DNA from: Marinobacterium halophilum
Lineage (GTDB): Bacteria > Pseudomonadota > Gammaproteobacteria > Pseudomonadales > Balneatricaceae
Length of the DNA stretch: 64,000 bases
Direction: 5' to 3'
NCBI RefSeq assembly: GCF_003014615.1
Contig: NZ_PYGI01000002.1
Span: 124,001 to 188,000, forward strand
The position numbers and the translations under genes were made by a program. Under the pieces are notes generated by a model, which did not search any database, was not told where the DNA came from, and saw only the letters and a list, made by a program, of their open reading frames with translations. How positions within the stretch are numbered: position 1 is the first letter of the stretch; each line of letters starts with the position of its first letter. Shown one piece after another: positions 27,266-35,493 of this stretch.

Positions 27266-28395
27266 TGTACGTAGCCGTAAAGGGCGGCGAAAAGGCGATC
27301 GACAACGCCCATGCCCTGATGCGCACTCAGCGCCGTGGCGACACTGCCATCGCCGAACTGAGTGTCGACCAGATCCGTCAGCAACTGCCGCTGGCCGTCG
27401 ATCGGATCATGAATGAAGGCTCGGTCTACGACCCCGAACTGGCGGCGCTGGCGCTGAAACAGGCCAGTGGTGATGCGGTGGAAGCGATCTTCCTGCTGCG
27501 CGCTTACCGCACCACCTTGCCGCGCTTCGGTTACAGCGAGCCGCTGGATACCGAGCAGATGCAGATCGAACGTCGTATCTCCGGCACCTTCAAGGACCTG
27601 CCGGGCGGCCAGATTCTGGGCTCCACCTACGACTACACCCACCGCCTGTTGGATTTCAGCCTGCTGGCGTCAGGTGAAGCGGAAGTGGCACCGGCAGAGG
27701 CCAACGCCCTGTCTGAAGCGCTGGCGGCCGGTAACAGTTGTCCACGCGTGCTGGAACTGCTGAACAAGGAAGGTCTGATCGAACAGAGCCGTGAAACAGG
27801 CGATGGTGATCAAATCCCCCGCGATCTGACCCGCGAGCCGGTCAACTACCCGGCGGAGCGCGCCGTGCGATTGCAGAACCTGATGCGCGGTGACGAAGGT
27901 TTCCTGCTGTCACTGAGCTACGCCTCCATGCGTGGCTACGGCGATAGCCACCCGTTTTCCGGCGAAATGCGCACTGGTCGTGTCAGTGTCGAGCTGGTGC
28001 CCGAGGAGCTGGGTTTCCCGATTGAAATCGGTGAAGTGCTGCTGACCGAGAGCGAGATGGTGAACCAGTTCCACGGTTCCAAGGACCTGCCGCCGCAGTT
28101 TACCCGTGGCTATGGCATCGCCTTTGGCCGTGCCGAGCGCAAGGCGATGTCCGTGGCGCTCGTAGAACGCGCCCTGCGCGCCGAGGAGCTGGGTGAAGAA
28201 GTACTGTATCCGACCCAGGATCAGGAGTTTGTGCTGTCGCATACCGATTGCGTATCCGCCAACGGCTTTGTCTCGCACCTGAAGCTGCCGCATTACGTAG
28301 ACTTCCAGTCCGAACTGGAGATGATCCGTCGTCTGCGTAAGGAGCAGGGCCAGGCGACTCAGAGCAAGACTACCAACGAGGAGGCAAACGCATGA
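27265..28395 (+). CDS. phnI: C-P lyase core subunit PhnI
   Basis: A 376-residue protein matching PhnI, starting MYVAVKGGEKAIDNAHALM. Other conserved parts are YDPELAALALKQASGDAVEAIFLLRAYRTTL (in two halves), AYASMRGYGDSHPF and ELGEEVLYPTQDQEFVLSH. PhnI is the nucleosidase that swaps adenine of ATP for the phosphonate. It is slightly longer than the E. coli protein because of its C-terminal tail. The stop overlaps phnJ by four bases. Confidence 0.95.
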   Translation: MYVAVKGGEKAIDNAHALMRTQRRGDTAIAELSVDQIRQQLPLAVDRIMNEGSVYDPELAALALKQASGDAVEAIFLLRAYRTTLPRFGYSEPLDTEQMQIERRISGTFKDLPGGQILGSTYDYTHRLLDFSLLASGEAEVAPAEANALSEALAAGNSCPRVLELLNKEGLIEQSRETGDGDQIPRDLTREPVNYPAERAVRLQNLMRGDEGFLLSLSYASMRGYGDSHPFSGEMRTGRVSVELVPEELGFPIEIGEVLLTESEMVNQFHGSKDLPPQFTRGYGIAFGRAERKAMSVALVERALRAEELGEEVLYPTQDQEFVLSHTDCVSANGFVSHLKLPHYVDFQSELEMIRRLRKEQGQATQSKTTNEEANA

Positions 28396-29276
28396 GTGCT
28401 GCAACCGCCATCGGCTACAACTTTGCCTATCTGGACGAGCAGTCCAAGCGCATGATCCGTCGCGCCATCCTCAAGGGCGTGGCGATTCCCGGCTATCAGG
28501 TGCCGTTTGGTGGCCGTGAGATGCCGCTGCCTCACGGTTGGGGCACCGGCGGCATGCAGGTCACCGCCAGCGTGATTGGTGAAGCCGACAAGCTGAAAGT
28601 GATCGACCAGGGCGCTGACGATACCACCAACGCGGTCAGCATCCGCCGTTTCTTCGCCCATACCGCAGGGGTTGAAACCACCGAACTGACCGCTGAGGCG
28701 ACCCTGATCCAGACCCGTCACCGTATCCCGGAACGGCCGCTGCAGGCGGATCAGATCCTGATCTATCAAGTGCCGATCCCGGAGCCACTGCGTTTTATCG
28801 AGCCGCGCGAGAGCGAAACCCGCAAGATGCACGCGCTCAGCGAATACGGTGCCATGCAAGTGAAACTGTACGAAGACGTGGCCCGTTTCGGCCATATTGC
28901 CACCAGTTACGACTACCCGGTGATGGTGAACAACCGCTACATGATGGACCCGTCACCAATCCCCAAATTCGACAACCCGAAAATGAGCATGATGCCCGCC
29001 CTACAGCTGTTCGGTGCTGGCTTTGAGAAACGCATCTACGCGGTGCCGCCATTTACGCAGGTAGAAAGTCTGGACTTCGACGACCATCCGTTTGAAGTGC
29101 AGAGCTGGGAAGACGCCTGTTCCATTTGCGGTTCCGACCACAGTTTCCTGGATGAAGTGATCATCGATGACAACGGCAGCAAGATGTTTGTCTGCTCCGA
29201 TACCGACTACTGCCGCGAGCGTGTGACTGAAGGCTTTGTGGGCGAAGCTCCCGCGCAACTGGAGACCGAACAATGA
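28392..29276 (+). CDS. phnJ: C-P lyase radical SAM subunit PhnJ
   Basis: A 294-residue enzyme matching PhnJ, the atypical radical SAM protein that cleaves the C-P bond, releasing the alkane (methane from methylphosphonate). The cluster cysteines are visible in ACSICGSDHSF and FVCSDTDYCRE, the same C-x2-C-x21-C-x5-C arrangement as the known enzyme. The N-terminus SAATAIGYNFAYLDEQSKRM is typical. Start and stop both overlap neighbours by four bases. Confidence 0.96.
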   Translation: MSAATAIGYNFAYLDEQSKRMIRRAILKGVAIPGYQVPFGGREMPLPHGWGTGGMQVTASVIGEADKLKVIDQGADDTTNAVSIRRFFAHTAGVETTELTAEATLIQTRHRIPERPLQADQILIYQVPIPEPLRFIEPRESETRKMHALSEYGAMQVKLYEDVARFGHIATSYDYPVMVNNRYMMDPSPIPKFDNPKMSMMPALQLFGAGFEKRIYAVPPFTQVESLDFDDHPFEVQSWEDACSICGSDHSFLDEVIIDDNGSKMFVCSDTDYCRERVTEGFVGEAPAQLETEQ

Positions 29277-30091
29277 ACAACGCAGTGGAACTGCTGACCT
29301 CTACTAGTGAATGGCAGGATATCGCCCCCCTGCTGAGCGTGCGCGAGCTGAACAAGTTCTACGCCCCGGGCAAGGGCTGTGGCGACATCAACTTCGATCT
29401 CTATCCGGGCGAAGTGCTGGGCATCGTCGGCGAATCCGGCTCCGGTAAATCAACCCTGCTCAGCTGTCTGTCAGCACGACTGACGCCGGATTCAGGCCAA
29501 GTGCTGTACAACAGCGAACAGTTTGGCGAGATGGATCTATATGCCGGTGAAGAATCCCAGCGTCGGGTACTGATGCGCTCCGAGTGGGGCATCGTCCACC
29601 AGCACGCCCGCGACGGCCTGCGCATGAATGTCAGTGCCGGTGCCAATATCGGTGAGCGCCTGATGGCGGTGGGCGAACGTCATTACGGCGACATCCGCGC
29701 CAAGGCAGAAGAGTGGCTGACCGCGGTGGAGATTGATACTGGCCGTATCGATGATCGCCCCAGTCAGTTCTCCGGCGGCATGCAGCAGCGTCTGCAGATC
29801 GCCCGTAATTTGGTGACTCACCCGAAACTGATCTTTATGGATGAGCCCACCGGCGGACTGGATGTGTCGGTGCAGGCCAAGCTACTGGATCTGTTGCGTA
29901 ATCTGGTGTCCCGGCTGGGACTGTCGGTGATTATCGTCACTCACGATCTGGCCGTCGCTCGCCTGCTGGCCCATCGATTGATTGTGATGCGCCGGGGCGC
30001 AGTGGTCGAGACCGGTCTGACCGATCAGGTGCTGGACGACCCGCAACACCCGTACACCCAGTTGCTGGTGTCATCCATTCTGCAGAACTAG
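29273..30091 (+). CDS. phnK: C-P lyase ABC-type subunit PhnK
   Basis: A 272-residue ABC ATPase fold protein. Seen are LLSVRELNKFYAPGKGC, Walker A GESGSGKST, FSGGMQQRLQIARNLV, FMDEPTGGLDVSVQ and VTHDLAVA. In C-P lyase systems PhnK binds the core at PhnJ rather than serving a transporter. The placement right after phnJ and before phnL supports PhnK over a peptide transporter ATPase. An extra N-terminal tail of about 15 residues precedes the ABC domain. Confidence 0.94.
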   Translation: MNNAVELLTSTSEWQDIAPLLSVRELNKFYAPGKGCGDINFDLYPGEVLGIVGESGSGKSTLLSCLSARLTPDSGQVLYNSEQFGEMDLYAGEESQRRVLMRSEWGIVHQHARDGLRMNVSAGANIGERLMAVGERHYGDIRAKAEEWLTAVEIDTGRIDDRPSQFSGGMQQRLQIARNLVTHPKLIFMDEPTGGLDVSVQAKLLDLLRNLVSRLGLSVIIVTHDLAVARLLAHRLIVMRRGAVVETGLTDQVLDDPQHPYTQLLVSSILQN

Positions 30092-30100
30092 GAGCCTGTC

Positions 30101-30796
30101 ATGACTGCAAACCAACTGATGATCGACGTGTCCGGGGTGGAGAAAGCATTCACCCTGCACAACCAGGGCGGCGCCAGCTTCGGCGTGCTCGACAACGCCA
30201 GTCTACAGGTACAGGCCGGTGAATGTGTGGTACTCCACGGCCAGTCCGGTGCCGGTAAAAGTACCTTTCTGAAAGCCCTGTACGCCAACTATTCCGTGGA
30301 CAGCGGCGCAATCCGCCTACGCGACGGCGAGCAGATGGTCGATATCACATCGGCCCTGCCGCGCCGCATTATTGCGCTGCGCCGCCAGACGCTGGGGTAT
30401 GTGTCCCAGTTTCTGCGCGTGATTCCCCGTGTTTCCACACTGGAAGTGGTAATGCAGCCGCTGCTGGATCTGGGTGTGGATGCTGCCCGCTGCGAAGCCA
30501 AGGCCAAAGACCTGCTACAGCGGCTTAACGTGCCGGAACGGCTCTGGTCGCTGGCACCGGGCACCTTCTCCGGCGGTGAGCAGCAGCGGGTCAACATCGC
30601 CCGCGGCTTTATTGTGGATTACCCGGTTCTGCTGCTGGATGAGCCCACTGCCTCATTGGATGCCACCAACCGCAAGGTGGTGGTGGAGCTGATCCGTGAA
30701 GCCAAGGCCCGCGGGGCCGCCATCGTCGGCATTTTCCATGATGAAGACGTACGTGAAGCGGTCGCCGATCGCCTCGTTGATATCAAAGCGATCTGA
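30101..30796 (+). CDS. phnL: C-P lyase ABC-type subunit PhnL
   Basis: A 231-residue ABC ATPase fold protein matching PhnL. Seen are [10 protein letters not shown] (Walker A), [48 protein letters not shown] and [15 protein letters not shown]. The last segment is typical of PhnL rather than a transporter ATPase. It is thought to join PhnK on the core complex. It starts nine bases after phnK. Confidence 0.94.
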   Translation: MTANQLMIDVSGVEKAFTLHNQGGASFGVLDNASLQVQAGECVVLHGQSGAGKSTFLKALYANYSVDSGAIRLRDGEQMVDITSALPRRIIALRRQTLGYVSQFLRVIPRVSTLEVVMQPLLDLGVDAARCEAKAKDLLQRLNVPERLWSLAPGTFSGGEQQRVNIARGFIVDYPVLLLDEPTASLDATNRKVVVELIREAKARGAAIVGIFHDEDVREAVADRLVDIKAI

Positions 30797-30812
30797 CAGG
30801 ATAGATAACCGA

Positions 30813-31964
30813 ATGAACGAACAGATTCTGACCAACGCCCGCCTGATCCTGCACGACGAAGTCGTCAAAGGCACTCTAGTCATCCGCAATGGCGAAATCG
30901 CCGAGATCAGCCAGGAGATCAGCCAACTGCCCCAGGCCGACAACCTGGACGGTGAATACCTGATGCCCGGTCTGGTTGAGCTACACACCGACAACCAGGA
31001 AAAGTATTTCACCCCGCGCCCGAAGGTGGATTGGCCCGCGCACATGGCGATGGCCACCCATGATGCCCAGCTGATCGCCGCCGGTATCACCACCTCGTTC
31101 GACTCGGTAGCGCTGGGCGATATCATCGGCGAGAGCACCCGCGTCGAGAAACTGGACGCGATGATCAAGGCGATCATCGAATCCGAACGCGTCGGTCTCA
31201 ACCGTGCCAACCACCTGCTGCACCTGCGCTGTGAAGTGAGTTACCCCGGCTTGATGGAGCTGTTCGAACGCTACATTGGCGAAGATCTGGTCAAGCTGGT
31301 ATCGGTAATGGACCACGCCCCCGGCCAGCGTCAGTTCCCACCCGAGAACATCCCCAAGTACCGCGAGTACTACATGATCAAGTACGGCCTGAGTGATGAC
31401 AAAATGGATGATTTCATCGCCCTGCAGCAGGCCAACAGTGCTCAATATGCCGACCCGTTCCGTCGCCGCATCTGCGAGGTCTGTCACGATCGTGGCATCG
31501 CCATTGCCAGTCACGACGATGCGACGTTGGCACACGCACAGGAATCGGCCGCTCTGGGCATGCGTGTAGCCGAGTTCCCGACTACGCTGGAAGCTGCACA
31601 GGCATCACACGCATTGGGTCTGAAAGTACTGATGGGCGCACCCAACATCGTCCGTGGTGGCTCCCATTCCGGCAATATCGCCGCCAAGGATCTGGCCGCT
31701 GCGGGCGTGCTCGATATCCTCAGCTCCGACTATTATCCGTCAGCATTGGTGCAGGCGGCCTTTATGGTCGCGAACATGGAAGACAACGACTACGATTTGG
31801 CCCGAGCGATCGGACTGGTAACGGCCAATCCGGCACAAGCCGCCAACCTGAATGATCGTGGCATGCTGGAGGTGGGCCGACGCGCCGACCTGGTACAGGT
31901 CAATAGCCACTCGGTGATGCCGCTGGTTGAACGGGTCTGGTGCCAAGGCAAGCGGGTGTTCTGA
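30813..31964 (+). CDS. phnM: Alpha-D-ribose 1-methylphosphonate 5-triphosphate diphosphatase PhnM
   Basis: A 383-residue amidohydrolase matching PhnM. It removes pyrophosphate from the ribose triphosphate phosphonate made by PhnGHIL, giving the substrate of PhnJ. Seen are LPDLVELHTDN-type MPGLVELHTDNQEKYFTPRP, SHDDAT, and GSHSGNIAAKDLA with SSDYYPS, which hold the metal ligands. The ATG at 30813 is used; the longer in-frame ORF from 30696 overlaps phnL. The stop overlaps phnN by one base. Confidence 0.95.
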   Translation: MNEQILTNARLILHDEVVKGTLVIRNGEIAEISQEISQLPQADNLDGEYLMPGLVELHTDNQEKYFTPRPKVDWPAHMAMATHDAQLIAAGITTSFDSVALGDIIGESTRVEKLDAMIKAIIESERVGLNRANHLLHLRCEVSYPGLMELFERYIGEDLVKLVSVMDHAPGQRQFPPENIPKYREYYMIKYGLSDDKMDDFIALQQANSAQYADPFRRRICEVCHDRGIAIASHDDATLAHAQESAALGMRVAEFPTTLEAAQASHALGLKVLMGAPNIVRGGSHSGNIAAKDLAAAGVLDILSSDYYPSALVQAAFMVANMEDNDYDLARAIGLVTANPAQAANLNDRGMLEVGRRADLVQVNSHSVMPLVERVWCQGKRVF

Positions 31965-32536
31965 TGATCAGAGGCACACTGTTTTACCTGGTCGGAGCCT
32001 CAGGCTCCGGCAAGGACTCACTGCTTGAGGGCTGTCGCCGGCAATTGCCAGCACAGCTGCGCTGCTGCATCGCCCATCGCTACATCACCCGCAGTGCAGA
32101 CGCCGGCGGTGAAAATCATGTCCATCTGAGCGAAGCGGAATTTCACCTGCGTGAAAATATGGGCCTGCTCGCCATGCACTGGTATTCCCATGGTTACCAC
32201 TATGGCATCGGTACCGAGATCGATAGCTGGCTGGATACCGGTGCCAATGTGCTGATCAACGGCTCGCGGGAATACCTGCCCAAGGCGATGGCGATGTACG
32301 ACGAACTGGTACCGGTGCTGGTCGATGTAGACCTCGACAAACTGCGCCAGCGCCTGATCAAACGCGGCCGGGAAACCCCCGAAGAGATCGAGTGCCGACT
32401 GGCTCGCCATGCGCAGATGGTGGCACAAATGCCCGATTGCACCCTGCACATCCACAACAATGGTACCCTGCAGGACGGCATCGATGCCCTGCTCGCGGTG
32501 GTCACGGCCAACAGTTTGCAGGCTTCAGATGCCTGA
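31964..32536 (+). CDS. phnN: Ribose 1,5-bisphosphokinase PhnN
   Basis: A 190-residue kinase of the guanylate-kinase-like fold matching PhnN. It shows YLVGASGSGKDSLLEGCR (P-loop), HRYITRSADAGGENHVHLSE and MHWYSHGYHYGIGTEID. It phosphorylates ribose 1,5-bisphosphate, produced from the C-P lyase product by PhnP, to PRPP, thus recycling the ribose. The ATG at 31964 overlaps the phnM stop. Confidence 0.95.
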   Translation: MIRGTLFYLVGASGSGKDSLLEGCRRQLPAQLRCCIAHRYITRSADAGGENHVHLSEAEFHLRENMGLLAMHWYSHGYHYGIGTEIDSWLDTGANVLINGSREYLPKAMAMYDELVPVLVDVDLDKLRQRLIKRGRETPEEIECRLARHAQMVAQMPDCTLHIHNNGTLQDGIDALLAVVTANSLQASDA

Positions 32537-32557
32537 ATCCGCAATCCGGGGAATTCG

Positions 32558-33310
32558 ATGAAACTGATCTTTCTCGGCACCGGCGATGTGCGTCAGGTGC
32601 CGGTTTACGGCTGCAAGTGTGACGCCTGCCAAGCCGCGCGAGCAGATGCCCGTCTGCGCCGACGCCCCTGCAGTGCCCTGCTCGATACCGGACGCCACCG
32701 CATTCTGATCGACGGTGGCCTGACCGATCTGGCCGAACGTTTTGCCCCCGGTGATCTCGCCGCCATTCTGCTGACCCACTACCATGTCGACCATGTACAG
32801 GGGCTGTTTCATCTGCGCTGGGGCGTCAACGACTCCATTCCGGTATACGGTCCGGATGACCACAATGGCTGCGCTGACCTGCTCAAGCATCCGGGCATTC
32901 TCGACTTTCGTCCACCGCTGACGCCGCTGATGCCTTTTACCCTGGGCGATGTGGAGATTACGCCGTTACCCCTGCAGCATTCCAAACCGACCTTCGGCTA
33001 CCTGTTTGAGCTGAAGGGTCAGCGGATCGCCTACCTGACCGATACGGTTGGCTTGCCGGAAAACACCGAAGCGTTCCTGGCACAGTTCGATGAACTGGAA
33101 ATCGTAATCGACTGCAGTCAACCGCCACAAACGCAGCCGCCACGCAACCACAACGATCTGAATCTGGTATTGGCCATCCACCAGCGGCTGCAGCCGAAAC
33201 AGACCTGGCTGACCCACCTGAGCCATGACATGGATGCCTGGCTCATGACGCATAAGTTACCCACAGGCGTCAGGGTCGCACGTGACGGGCTCGTAATGGG
33301 CTGCCCCTGA
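32558..33310 (+). CDS. phnP: 5-phosphoribosyl 1,2-cyclic phosphate phosphodiesterase PhnP
   Basis: A 250-residue metallo-beta-lactamase-fold protein matching PhnP. Seen are FLGTGDVRQVPVYGCKCDAC at the start with structural-zinc cysteines, the metal motif LTHYHVDHVQGLFHLRWG, DTVGLP and LTHLSHDMD. It opens the cyclic phosphate left after C-P cleavage to ribose 1,5-bisphosphate. Last gene of the phnGHIJKLMNP block. Confidence 0.95.
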   Translation: MKLIFLGTGDVRQVPVYGCKCDACQAARADARLRRRPCSALLDTGRHRILIDGGLTDLAERFAPGDLAAILLTHYHVDHVQGLFHLRWGVNDSIPVYGPDDHNGCADLLKHPGILDFRPPLTPLMPFTLGDVEITPLPLQHSKPTFGYLFELKGQRIAYLTDTVGLPENTEAFLAQFDELEIVIDCSQPPQTQPPRNHNDLNLVLAIHQRLQPKQTWLTHLSHDMDAWLMTHKLPTGVRVARDGLVMGCP

Positions 33311-33436
33311 AGCAGCGGACATCACATCAATGCAGCCAGTGACCACCGGTTGTGATACGTTGAGTGTCTGTATGCGCCACTGTGCTCACGAAGGTGATCC
33401 GGCCTTCCTGAACACACAATAAAAACAGGAGCCATC

Positions 33437-34600
33437 ATGTCCGCACAGATCATATTGCCGCGTATTTTGCAGGTCGGTGACGGTGCCAGCCAGGCAGCCC
33501 CCGATATTCTGCTCAGTCTGAACTGCTCACGTCCCCTGATCATTACCGACACGATAATGGTCGAGCTGGGCTATGTTGATCGCCTTCGGGACGCCTTGTC
33601 GGCACAGCAGATATCCGCTGATGTCTTTGCCGACACCATCCCCGAACCTACCGTTGGTTCAATCATGGCCGGGGTTGAACGCGTGCGTGCAGGCAACTAC
33701 GACAGTATTGTGGCGCTGGGCGGCGGCAGTCCCATCGACAGTGCCAAGGCCATTGCCATTCTTGGCAAACACGGGGGGAGCATGCGTGACTACAAGTTCC
33801 CCCGCGTCGTCAACGAACCGGGACTGCCAATCATCGCCATCCCGACCACCGCCGGAACCGGCAGCGAAGCGACCCGTTTCACCATCATCACCGATGAAAG
33901 CAATGACGAGAAAATGCTCTGCGTCGGGCTCGGTTTCATGCCCGTTGCTGCACTGGTCGATTACAGCCTGACCCTGAGCCTGCCGGCCCGAACCACCGCC
34001 GATACCGGTATCGATGCCCTGACGCACGCAATGGAAGCCTATGTCAGCCGCAAGGCCAATGCCTACAGTGACTCCCAGGCCTTGGCGGCAATGCGCCTGA
34101 TCGGCCCACACCTGCGCCGTGCCTATCATGATGGCGGTGACACCGAAGCCCGTGAAGCAATGATGCTTGGGGCCACACTGGCAGGCGTTGCTTTTTCCAA
34201 TGCGTCAGTCGCGCTGGTACACGGCATGAGCCGACCGATCGGGGCCTTCTTTCATGTGCCCCATGGCCTCTCCAATGCCATGCTGTTACCCAGTGTCACC
34301 GCATTCTCAGTGCCCAGTGCGCCTGAACGTTATGCCGACTGTGCCCGCGCCATCGGCGTCGCCAACCTGGACGACAGCACCGAGGCCGCCAATCGCAAGC
34401 TGCTGGCCGAACTCGTCACCCTCAACGATGAACTGCAGGTACCCACACCCCAACAGTTCGGCATCGACTACGATCAGTTCATGTCAGTGACTGAAGAAAT
34501 GGCGATACAGGCGATCAATTCAGGGTCGCCCGGCAACAACCCTCGCGTACCGACACATGACGAAATCGTTAATTTGTATCAAGCACTGTGGATCGTATAA
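33437..34600 (+). CDS. Iron-containing alcohol dehydrogenase
   Basis: A 387-residue group III (iron-dependent) alcohol dehydrogenase. NAD(P)-binding GGGSPIDSAKAIA, PTTAGTGSEATRF and metal ligands in DTGIDALTHAMEAYVS, LVHGMSRPIGAFFHVPHGL are all visible. It lies 126 bases after phnP on the same strand with its own AACAGGAG ribosome site. A role in phosphonate metabolism, for example reduction or oxidation of a phosphono-aldehyde or of the aldehyde product, is possible but unproven. Confidence 0.9.
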   Translation: MSAQIILPRILQVGDGASQAAPDILLSLNCSRPLIITDTIMVELGYVDRLRDALSAQQISADVFADTIPEPTVGSIMAGVERVRAGNYDSIVALGGGSPIDSAKAIAILGKHGGSMRDYKFPRVVNEPGLPIIAIPTTAGTGSEATRFTIITDESNDEKMLCVGLGFMPVAALVDYSLTLSLPARTTADTGIDALTHAMEAYVSRKANAYSDSQALAAMRLIGPHLRRAYHDGGDTEAREAMMLGATLAGVAFSNASVALVHGMSRPIGAFFHVPHGLSNAMLLPSVTAFSVPSAPERYADCARAIGVANLDDSTEAANRKLLAELVTLNDELQVPTPQQFGIDYDQFMSVTEEMAIQAINSGSPGNNPRVPTHDEIVNLYQALWIV

Positions 34601-34689
34601 ACAAGTGAAGAAGCAGGCGTCCGCTTCAGATTAAAGCTGTTTTTTGCTATAAGAAACCGCTTGTTATCAAGACTCTAAAAGGAATCAAC

Positions 34690-35433
34690 ATGAAACGGAC
34701 GCTCATCTCCATCACCGCCGCCATGCTCATCGGCGGTTCATTGACCGGTTGTGTCGAAGGCAACCTGAATACCACTTCTCTCTCAGCCCTGCAGGATGCG
34801 GCCAAGGCAGCGACTCTTACCGAAGGTGACGCCAAGGCCATGGCGGCACAGGCCGCTGAGCAGATGGATAGCCAGAACACCGTGCTACCCGCCTCCAGCA
34901 AGTACAGTAAACGCCTGAACCACCTGGTGGCCAAGTTCCGCAATGAAGACGGATTGGCTCTGAACTTCAAGGTTTATGACAGTAAAGAGATCAATGCCTT
35001 TGCCATGTCCGACGGCACTATTCGTGTCTACCGCGGTTTGCTGGACAACTTTTCCGATGATGAAGTCCGTTTCGTAATCGGGCATGAGATCGGCCACGTC
35101 AAACTGGGCCACTCACTGAACGCCATGCGCACAGCATATGCCACCTCTGCCGTACGTAAGGGCGTCGCCAGCCAGGGTGGCCAGGCGGGCCAGCTGTCCA
35201 GCTCGCAGCTGGGGGCTTTGGGTGAAGCACTGATCAATGCACAGTTCTCCCAGTCTCAGGAGCGCAACTCCGATACCTATGCGGTCAGCTTCATGAAGAA
35301 GCACGGTTTTAACCCGCGCGCTGGCCTGAGCGTGATGAAAAAATTCCAGCAGATGGACGGTGGCAAAGGCAGCATGCTGTCAAGCCATCCGGCCTCGACC
35401 GCACGTGAAGATCACATCGCCAGCCTGCTCTAA
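34690..35433 (+). CDS. M48 family metallopeptidase lipoprotein
   Basis: A 247-residue lipoprotein with signal peptide and lipobox LTGC (Cys21). The zinc motif HEIGHVKLGH lies near residue 130, and the third ligand glutamate is in SQSQERNSDTYAV. This is the LoiP/YcaL-like M48 type found at the outer membrane, which degrades damaged or misassembled membrane proteins. It is short and single-domain. Convergent with the SNF2 helicase gene, separated by a hairpin. Confidence 0.9.
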   Translation: MKRTLISITAAMLIGGSLTGCVEGNLNTTSLSALQDAAKAATLTEGDAKAMAAQAAEQMDSQNTVLPASSKYSKRLNHLVAKFRNEDGLALNFKVYDSKEINAFAMSDGTIRVYRGLLDNFSDDEVRFVIGHEIGHVKLGHSLNAMRTAYATSAVRKGVASQGGQAGQLSSSQLGALGEALINAQFSQSQERNSDTYAVSFMKKHGFNPRAGLSVMKKFQQMDGGKGSMLSSHPASTAREDHIASLL

Positions 35434-35455
35434 TCCGCACAGCTATCTAGCGACA

Positions 35456-35480
35456 ATGGCCCGGATACCCGCCGGGCCAT
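35456..35480. terminator. Bidirectional hairpin between M48 and SNF2 genes
   Basis: ATGGCCCGG (35456-35464) and CCGGGCCAT (35472-35480) form a perfect 9-bp GC-rich stem with a 7-base loop between converging genes. No long T-run follows on either side. Confidence 0.6.
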
Positions 35481-35493
35481 CTCAGACCCGCCG

